A stretch of 29,167 bases of DNA from NCBI GenBank assembly GCA_002358835.1, contig DEPP01000103.1, forward strand, positions 4,400-33,566, written 5' to 3'. Position 1 is the stretch's first letter. Each line of letters starts with the position of its first letter. The translations under genes were made by a program, and so were the position numbers. This DNA is from Bacteroidales bacterium UBA3389. GTDB taxonomy: Bacteria; Bacteroidota; Bacteroidia; Bacteroidales; P3. A model generated the notes under the pieces. It saw only the letters and a program-made list of their open reading frames with translations, had not been told where the DNA came from and did no database searches. Below are positions 24,288 through 29,167 of this stretch, piece after piece.

Positions 24288-25301
24288 TTATTCGACTATC
24301 AAGTTCCAATTGTGAACGTCTTCCACTTCTCCTTCTTGTATGCCTTTCAATTGTTTGTACAATTTTGTGCATATAGGACCTGCTTCTGTACCATAGTCAA
24401 ATACCTTACCTGACTCTCTATCTACGATTTTTCCTATTGGAGAAATAACGGCTGCTGTACCACATGCTGCCACTTCTTCAAATGTAGATAATTCTTCAAC
24501 AGGGATTTGACGTTGTTCTACTTTCAATCCCATGTCTTCTGCCAACTGACGCAATGACATATTGGTGATTGAAGGAAGTATTGATGAAGATTTTGGTGTG
24601 CAATATGTGTTGTTCTTTATTCCAAAGAAGTTTGCAGCACCTGCCTCATCGATATATTTCTTTTCTTTTGCGTCAAGATAAAGTACATTTGAGAATCCCT
24701 CGTCATGAGCTCTTTGTCCTGAACGCAAAGATGCAGCATAGTTACCGCCGACTTTCAATGTACCTGTTCCAAGAGGTGCAGCACGGTCAGCATCTTTTAC
24801 TATTTGGATTTGAACCGGTTTGAAACCTTCTTTGAAGTAAGGACCTACCGGACCTGCAAATACAACGAACAAGTATTCTGTTGCTGGTTTAACACCAACT
24901 TGAGGACCTGTTCCAATCAACAATGGACGTAGGTACAAAGAAGCGCCACTTCCTGCAGGCGGAACGAATCTTTCATTTCTCTTAACCACTTCTATACAAG
25001 CCTTAACGAACAATTCCTCAGGCACAGGTGCCATCATAACTCCGTCAGCTGAGCGAATAAGACGCTTAGCGTTCTCATAAGGGCGGAACAATCTGATTTT
25101 GCCATCCACACCTCTGAATGCCTTCATTCCTTCGAAAGCTTCTTGTCCATAATGCAAGCAAGTAGCAGCCATATGCATTGTGATTTCTTCACTGTCTGTT
25201 ACTTCTAATTCACCCCATTTTCCATCTCTGAAATAACAACGAACGTTGTAATCAGTCTTGTAATAACCAAATGGGAGGTTTTTCCAATCTATATTGCTCA
25301 T
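24288..25301 (-). CDS. ilvE: Branched-chain amino acid aminotransferase
   Basis: IlvE exchanges the amino group between glutamate and the 2-oxo acids of Val, Leu and Ile, in synthesis or breakdown. The 337-residue length and motifs fit the fold-type IV BCAT2-like group. These include CLHYGQEAFEGMKAFRG, FRPYENAKRLIRSADGVMMAPVPEE, the PLP Lys183 in GTLKVGGNYAASL, YLDAKEKKYIDEAGAANFFGI, and EVAACGTAAVISPIG near the C-terminus. With glutamate dehydrogenase in the same window it may feed amino-acid fermentation. Two -7 boxes lie upstream. Confidence 0.97.
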   Translation of the reverse strand: MSNIDWKNLPFGYYKTDYNVRCYFRDGKWGELEVTDSEEITMHMAATCLHYGQEAFEGMKAFRGVDGKIRLFRPYENAKRLIRSADGVMMAPVPEELFVKACIEVVKRNERFVPPAGSGASLYLRPLLIGTGPQVGVKPATEYLFVVFAGPVGPYFKEGFKPVQIQIVKDADRAAPLGTGTLKVGGNYAASLRSGQRAHDEGFSNVLYLDAKEKKYIDEAGAANFFGIKNNTYCTPKSSSILPSITNMSLRQLAEDMGLKVEQRQIPVEELSTFEEVAACGTAAVISPIGKIVDRESGKVFDYGTEAGPICTKLYKQLKGIQEGEVEDVHNWNLIVE

Positions 25302-25338
25302 ATCTGAATATATTTTTAGTTAATCTTTTATTCTGTTG

Positions 25339-25415
25339 GCAAAGGTACGCATTTATTTTCTAAATACTGCGTTTCGCACCGCAAAATTAGAAAATTATTT
25401 TGGTATTTCGACAAA
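25339..25415 (-). promoter_or_regulatory. Candidate promoters of ilvE
   Basis: Two exact -7 elements occur on the minus strand: TACCTTTGC (25339-25347) and TAATTTTGC (25381-25389). The second has TTTG (25412-25415) 22 nt upstream. The first has no clear -33 element. Both precede the ilvE ATG and follow the truA stop. Confidence 0.5.
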
Positions 25416-25419
25416 TGAT

Positions 25420-26178
25420 TCAATTGTTTCTTTCAAAGATATTTTCAGGATAGTCAACCTTATAAAGGAAAAGGGCTTTTGCCGGCACACTTACCCCTGC
25501 TCTACATCTGTCTTTGCATTCGATGATTTCCTCAAACTCTTTCAACGTCATCTTTCCTCGTCCGACCGCAATCAATGTGCCAACGATTGCTCTAACCATA
25601 TTTCTCAAAAATCTGTTTGCCGAAATCGTGAATACCAATTCTCCATCCACCTCTTCCCAATAGGCTTCGGTTATAGTACAAATGTTATTATTGACCTGTG
25701 TATGCAGTTTGCTGAACGATGTAAAGTCTTTTCGTCCCAATAGCTTTTTAGCAGCAAGATTCATCTTCTCAACATCCAATTCCCAAGGGTGATAATAGCA
25801 AAATGAATTTCTGAAAGGCTGTTTTGTAATGCTGAGATGATATTTATAGGTCCTGCTTACGGCATCAAAACGTGCATGTGCATCGTCTTTCATTGGCAAA
25901 AGGTCATAAATAAGTATGTTATGAACAAAGTATCTGTTTAATCTATACACCACTTGCTTCCTTTCACTTTCAGATAAATCGATATGGTCGAAATGAGCAT
26001 AAAAATCACTCGCATGAACCCCTGTATCCGTTCTTCCACAACCGATAAGCTCGATTTCCTTGCCGAAGATATGCCCCAAAGCCGTTTGAAGAGCTTCTTG
26101 AACGCTTGTTTGACCGTCTTGAATCTGCCAACCATGAAACTCCTCTCCGTTATAAGCAAAATGTAAAAAGTATCTCAT
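25420..26178 (-). CDS. truA: tRNA pseudouridine(38-40) synthase TruA
   Basis: TruA isomerises uridines 38-40 in the anticodon arm of tRNAs. The 252-residue protein begins MRYFLHFAYNGEEFHGWQ, the usual start. The catalytic Asp51 lies in CGRTDTGVHA, and FDAVSRTYKYH and FLRNMVRAIVGTLIAVGRGKM are conserved segments of the second domain. The ATG at 26178 agrees with the family start. A tRNA-Glu gene lies upstream on the same strand behind its own terminator. Confidence 0.97.
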   Translation of the reverse strand: MRYFLHFAYNGEEFHGWQIQDGQTSVQEALQTALGHIFGKEIELIGCGRTDTGVHASDFYAHFDHIDLSESERKQVVYRLNRYFVHNILIYDLLPMKDDAHARFDAVSRTYKYHLSITKQPFRNSFCYYHPWELDVEKMNLAAKKLLGRKDFTSFSKLHTQVNNNICTITEAYWEEVDGELVFTISANRFLRNMVRAIVGTLIAVGRGKMTLKEFEEIIECKDRCRAGVSVPAKALFLYKVDYPENIFERNN

Positions 26179-26209
26179 AAACCAATACCGTTTTCAGATA
26201 ATTCAGATT

Positions 26210-26218
26210 GCAAAGATA
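26210..26218 (-). promoter_or_regulatory. Promoter -7 element of truA
   Basis: On the minus strand TATCTTTGC is an exact -7 element 32 nt before the truA ATG. The nearest TTTG (26235-26238) is at 16 nt, shorter than usual. Confidence 0.55.
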
Positions 26219-26237
26219 GTGTTTAATTTTCAAACAA

Positions 26238-26267
26238 AGAAAAAACCGATCTTTCACAAGATCGGTT
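26238..26267 (-). terminator. Rho-independent terminator of tRNA-Glu
   Basis: A perfect 9-bp stem AACCGATCT (26244-26252) / AGATCGGTT (26259-26267) with a 6-nt loop is followed on the minus strand by TTTTTTC. It lies about 45 nt after the tRNA 3' end. Confidence 0.85.
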
Positions 26268-26310
26268 CCTAATTTAGTATTATGAAAAGAAAAATTATTA
26301 TTATTTTTCG

Positions 26311-26382
26311 TAGCGCTAAGGGGAATCGAACCCCTGTTTTAAGAATGAGAATCTTACGTCCTAACCCCTAGACGATAGCGCC
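26311..26382 (-). tRNA. tRNA-Glu (anticodon CTC)
   Basis: A 72-nt tRNA on the minus strand. The acceptor strands are GGCGCTA and TAGCGCT with discriminator A and a G-U first pair, as in other Bacteroidota tRNA-Glu. The D-arm is GTCT...GGAC. The anticodon stem TAAGA/TCTTA encloses loop TTCTCAT with anticodon CTC (26347-26349), reading GAG. The T-arm is AGGGG-TTCGATT-CCCCT. CCA is not encoded. The usual tRNA-Glu(TTC) must be elsewhere. Confidence 0.93.
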
Positions 26383-26397
26383 ATTCAATTTGCGGGT

Positions 26398-26429
26398 GCA
26401 AAATTACGATTTTTTTTCTTTTTGACAAA
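26398..26429 (-). promoter_or_regulatory. Promoter of tRNA-Glu
   Basis: On the minus strand TAATTTTGC (26398-26406) is the -7 element and TTTG (26426-26429) the -33 element at 19 nt spacing, an excellent match. The tRNA 5' end is 15 nt downstream. Confidence 0.75.
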
Positions 26430-26558
26430 TTTTTCCAACGTTTTATTTCACTCCATCATATCTAAATTCCAAAATAACAGACGATTGTTTTGCTTTCAAA
26501 CAATACCGCTTCAAAGAATTATTTCCTTATTTTACTCCTTTCATTCGTTTCTTGGTTG

Positions 26559-26567
26559 TATCTTTGC
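26559..26567 (+). promoter_or_regulatory. Promoter -7 element of the radical SAM gene
   Basis: TATCTTTGC is an exact -7 element 19 nt before the ATG at 26587. No TTG is seen at the -33 position. Confidence 0.55.
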
Positions 26568-26586
26568 CAAATAAAAATCGCTTGAA

Positions 26587-27522
26587 ATGGAATTTGGAAT
26601 ACCCTATACAGAGGAAGAAAAAGAAGCCTTGCGACACTGCGAGCTTTGTCCGCGAAAATGCGATGTCAATCGTTTGGAAGGCGAAAGAGGTTTTTGCAAT
26701 TGCGGTTGCGGATTAGAGATTGCGTTGGTTTGCAATCACAAAGGAGAAGAACCGATTTTGAGTGGCGAAAAAGGAGTTTGCAATATATTTTTCTCTCACT
26801 GCAACTTGCAATGTGTGTATTGCCAAAACAAACAAATTTCAGCAAACAACAACTCTGTTTTTCATCCTTTCAAGACTTTCGATGAGCTGATTGAAAAAAT
26901 CAAAACCACATTGCAAGAAAGCGAAAACGTATTGGGATTCGTTTCTCCTACACATCACCAAATGCTGATGAAAGCAATAATCCGCCGATTGCACGAAGAG
27001 GGCTTACATCCTAAGACAATATATAATACGAATGCGTATGACAATCCTGCGGCACTGAGAAAACTTGAAGGCATTATAGACATCTATCTTCCGGACTATA
27101 AATACACCGATTGCGATTTGGCAAAACGACTTTCAAAAGCAGCGGATTATCCTCAAAGGGCTTTGGAAGCAATCATCGAAATGTACAGACAAAAAGGCAG
27201 TTCCTTGCTTACCGACTCTGAAAACAAAATCGAAAGCGGACTGATTGTAAGACACTTGATTCTTCCTTCGCAAATCGAGAATAGCAAAAGGGTTTTGGAT
27301 AATCTGAGCGACATTTCGTTCAACCTAAGCGTTTCTTTGATGAGCCAATACGCACCTTTGGAACAAATGGACATTGATTTCCTCAATTCACGCCTAAGTC
27401 AAGAAGAGTACGACGAGGTTTGCGATTATTTCTATTCGATAGGACTGCACAAGGGTTGCTTTCAAGAACTTTCGTCCCAAGACACACTAATTCCCGACTT
27501 CGAAAAAGGCTCTTGGAGTTAA
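26587..27522 (+). CDS. Radical SAM protein, PflX-like (COG1313 type)
   Basis: The 311-residue protein has the radical SAM cluster motif Cys72-x3-Cys76-x2-Cys79 in SHCNLQCVYCQN, which binds a 4Fe-4S cluster and S-adenosylmethionine. Before it lies a Cys-rich N-terminus (Cys18, Cys21, Cys25, Cys37, Cys39, Cys41) that could hold a further metal site. After it, YNTNAYDNPAALRKLEGIIDIYLPDYKY and GLIVRHLILPSQ are typical of the PflX-like group related to pyruvate formate-lyase activating enzymes. The substrate is unknown. No glycyl-radical enzyme gene is in the window. It appears monocistronic. Confidence 0.88.
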   Translation: MEFGIPYTEEEKEALRHCELCPRKCDVNRLEGERGFCNCGCGLEIALVCNHKGEEPILSGEKGVCNIFFSHCNLQCVYCQNKQISANNNSVFHPFKTFDELIEKIKTTLQESENVLGFVSPTHHQMLMKAIIRRLHEEGLHPKTIYNTNAYDNPAALRKLEGIIDIYLPDYKYTDCDLAKRLSKAADYPQRALEAIIEMYRQKGSSLLTDSENKIESGLIVRHLILPSQIENSKRVLDNLSDISFNLSVSLMSQYAPLEQMDIDFLNSRLSQEEYDEVCDYFYSIGLHKGCFQELSSQDTLIPDFEKGSWS

Positions 27523-27558
27523 GCTTCAACAAAACACTATCAATCAACACTTTACTAA

Positions 27559-27609
27559 TTCTTGATTTCATTAAAATAAAACAAAAATTCGTTCGACTGA
27601 AATCAAGAA
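27559..27609. repeat. Perfect inverted repeat in the gap after the radical SAM gene
   Basis: TTCTTGATTTCA (27559-27570) and TGAAATCAAGAA (27598-27609) are perfect 12-bp complements with a 27-nt loop. The same 12-mer occurs at 13923-13934, and 15803-15813 shares TTTCTTGATTT. It could fold as a terminator-like hairpin but has no T run after it. The rest of the gap (to 27715) shows only AT-rich repeat-like sequence. Confidence 0.7.
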
Positions 27610-27715
27610 ACAATTTCGTGAATCTTTGTTTCATTTTCCATATTATTTTACTCTCAGAAACGCTTCTTGAAACCGCCCGATTTTATTGCCATTTTACCAA
27701 AGTTTAATGCTATTG

Positions 27716-27747
27716 GTTGCTGTTATGTTTTTTTTTCGTATATTTGC
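27716..27747 (+). promoter_or_regulatory. Promoter of the acyl-CoA dehydrogenase-etf operon
   Basis: TATATTTGC (27739-27747) is the -7 element and TTG (27717-27719) the -33 element at 19 nt. The ATG is 51 nt downstream. Confidence 0.7.
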
Positions 27748-27797
27748 ACTTTTGAAAGAGTGAAATATATTTTGCAAATAATTAACATTAACAAGAT

Positions 27798-28937
27798 ATG
27801 GATTTTAGCCTAACTAAACAAGAAGAATTGTTCTTGCAAATGATCAGAGATTTTGCAGAAAACGAGGTAAAGCCTTTGGCTGCCGAAATTGACGACCTTG
27901 AACGTTTCCCAGAAGAAACTGTTGTTAAGATGGGAAAAATAGGTTTGATGGGAATACCTGTTCCAAAAGAATATGGCGGACAAGGTGGTACAAACCAAAT
28001 GTATACAATGGCAGTTGAGGAACTTTCAAGAGTTTGTGCAACTACAGGGGTTGTGGTTTCAGCTCACACATCTCTTTGTATCGCTCCTATTATGGAAAAC
28101 GGAACTGAAGAACAAAAACAAAAATATCTTCCAAAGCTTGCAAGCGGAGAATGGATCGGTGCTTTCGGTCTTACAGAACCTAACGCAGGTACTGATGCCG
28201 CTATGCAACAAACAACTGCTGTTGAAGAAGAAGACGCTTTTGTTTTGAACGGTAGCAAGATATTCATCACCAATGCAGGATATGCTCACGTTTATATCGT
28301 GTTTGCAATGACTGACAAGAGTCTTGGAAACAAGGGAATTTCTGCTTTCATTGTTGAAAAGGGAACTCCTGGATTTTCTATCGGAAAGAAAGAAAAGAAA
28401 TTGGGTATCAGAGGTTCTGCAACTTGCGAATTGATATTCGAAAACTGTCGCATACCTAAGGAAAACTTGCTTGGTAAAATCGGAAAGGGATTCGGAATCG
28501 CTATGAAGACATTGGATGGCGGTCGTATCGGTATTGCTTCTCAAGCATTGGGTATAGCACAAGGTGCAATGGATGAAACTGTAAAATACACTAAAGAAAG
28601 AAAACAATTCGGTCGTGCTATAGCTCAATTCCAAAACACACAATTCCAATTAGCTGAGATGGAAACCAATGTAAACGCAGCAAGATTCCTTGTAAGAAGT
28701 GCAGCATACAGAAAAGACAATGGTTTGCCTTACTCAAAAGATGCAGCAATGGCAAAACTCTTTGCAGCACAAACAGCAATGGAAGTAACAACAAAGGCTG
28801 TTCAACTTCACGGTGGATATGGCTACACAAGAGAATATCCTGTTGAAAGAATGATGAGAGATGCCAAGATTACAGAAATCTACGAAGGCACAAGCGAAGT
28901 TCAACGTATGGTTATATCAGCTGCATTGTTGAAATAA
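27798..28937 (+). CDS. Short-chain acyl-CoA dehydrogenase (butyryl-CoA dehydrogenase type)
   Basis: The FAD enzyme interconverts short acyl-CoA and 2-enoyl-CoA, with electrons passing to or from the electron-transfer flavoprotein encoded next. The 379 residues match bacterial butyryl-CoA dehydrogenases. Conserved parts are FGLTEPNAGTDAAMQQTTA, FITNAGYAHVYIVFA, RGSATCELIFENCRIPKENLLG, YTKERKQFGRAIAQFQNTQFQLAEM, LHGGYGYTREYPVERMMRDAKI and the C-terminal IYEGTSEVQRM with catalytic Glu363. Chain-length preference is inferred from the resemblance and from the etf neighbour. The stop is 33 nt before the etfB start. Confidence 0.93.
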   Translation: MDFSLTKQEELFLQMIRDFAENEVKPLAAEIDDLERFPEETVVKMGKIGLMGIPVPKEYGGQGGTNQMYTMAVEELSRVCATTGVVVSAHTSLCIAPIMENGTEEQKQKYLPKLASGEWIGAFGLTEPNAGTDAAMQQTTAVEEEDAFVLNGSKIFITNAGYAHVYIVFAMTDKSLGNKGISAFIVEKGTPGFSIGKKEKKLGIRGSATCELIFENCRIPKENLLGKIGKGFGIAMKTLDGGRIGIASQALGIAQGAMDETVKYTKERKQFGRAIAQFQNTQFQLAEMETNVNAARFLVRSAAYRKDNGLPYSKDAAMAKLFAAQTAMEVTTKAVQLHGGYGYTREYPVERMMRDAKITEIYEGTSEVQRMVISAALLK

Positions 28938-28970
28938 TTTTTGATGATTAAAAAAGAAAAGAAGAAAAAT

Positions 28971-29167
28971 ATGAAGATAGTAGTTTGTATAAAGCAAGTT
29001 CCTGATACAACTGAGGTAAAACTTGACCCAAAAACAGGAACCCTTATCAGAGACGGCATTCCATCAATCATAAACCCTGATGACAAAGGTGGTTTGGAGT
29101 ATGCACTTCAATTGAAAGAAGAATACGGAGCAGAAGTTACCGTCATAACAATGGGACCTCCACAAGC
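28971..29167 (+). CDS. etfB: Electron transfer flavoprotein subunit beta, partial
   Basis: The gene begins with ATG at 28971 and runs off the window after 65 complete codons. The visible N-terminus MKIVVCIKQVPDTTEVKLDP, then SIINPDDKGGLEYALQLKE and VTVITMGPP, is diagnostic for EtfB. Together with EtfA it carries electrons for the acyl-CoA dehydrogenase gene just upstream, and may form a bifurcating Bcd-EtfAB complex. Whether etfA follows cannot be seen. Confidence 0.95.
   Translation, partial: MKIVVCIKQVPDTTEVKLDPKTGTLIRDGIPSIINPDDKGGLEYALQLKEEYGAEVTVITMGPPQ

Noticed and set aside
28059..28649. 196-codon minus-strand frame
   Set aside because: It lies wholly antisense to the acyl-CoA dehydrogenase gene, has no family features, and is a codon-usage shadow.
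1..29167. CRISPR array or complete insertion sequence
   Set aside because: No regularly spaced identical repeats with unique spacers and no transposase or integrase gene were found; the AT-rich repeats are irregular.

Overview
The window looks like chromosomal DNA from a member of the Bacteroidota, most likely Bacteroidales. It is AT-rich. Many genes sit just behind the phylum's characteristic -7 promoter element (TAnnTTTGC). Several gene arrangements are typical of the group: nusB-DUF1573-yajC-ybbR-coaE, a fused MurF-alanine racemase, small NADP-type glutamate dehydrogenase, and a GT9 transferase with a cysteine-rich tail. Glutamate dehydrogenase, the branched-chain aminotransferase and an acyl-CoA dehydrogenase/EtfB pair suggest amino-acid or short-chain acyl-CoA metabolism. 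I cannot name a genus from the sequence alone.

Layout. 1-4226 (minus strand): a housekeeping run read nusB, DUF1573 lipoprotein, yajC, YbbR-like protein, coaE, then a secreted trypsin-like protease cut by the window edge. 4246-6867 (minus): glucose-6-phosphate isomerase followed by an ArsB/NhaD-type permease. 6951-8444 (minus): glutamate dehydrogenase with its own promoter and terminator. 8570-10987 (plus): murF-alr. 11034-13927: a tRNA-Ser(GGA), a decayed second copy of its 3' end with a second terminator, and then a two-gene type II restriction-modification (R-M) cassette. The cassette has a long, highly structured upstream region and lies between copies of an AT-rich repeat. 13988-15730: a secreted PNGase F-like protein. 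15925-20543 (minus): a phosphate operon (porin, pstS, pstC, pstA, pstB), facing a divergent PhoB/PhoR-like two-component pair (20685-22806) followed by a DUF454 membrane protein. 23230-26218 (minus): GT9 glycosyltransferase, ilvE, truA. 26311-26429 (minus): tRNA-Glu(CTC). 26587-27522 (plus): a PflX-type radical SAM protein. 27716-end (plus): acyl-CoA dehydrogenase and the start of etfB.

The least explained parts are intergenic. First, the region upstream of the R-M operon (about 13600-13842) has three segments that can form two mutually exclusive long hairpins behind a good -7 box, which suggests a regulatory leader RNA or a mobile palindromic element. Second, the 3' end of the tRNA-Ser gene is duplicated together with a terminator, beside the R-M cassette. 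Third, an AT-rich repeat family (core TTCTTGATTTCA and GAAAC/GTTTC modules) recurs in at least four intergenic gaps. Most coding regions are ordinary chromosomal genes.
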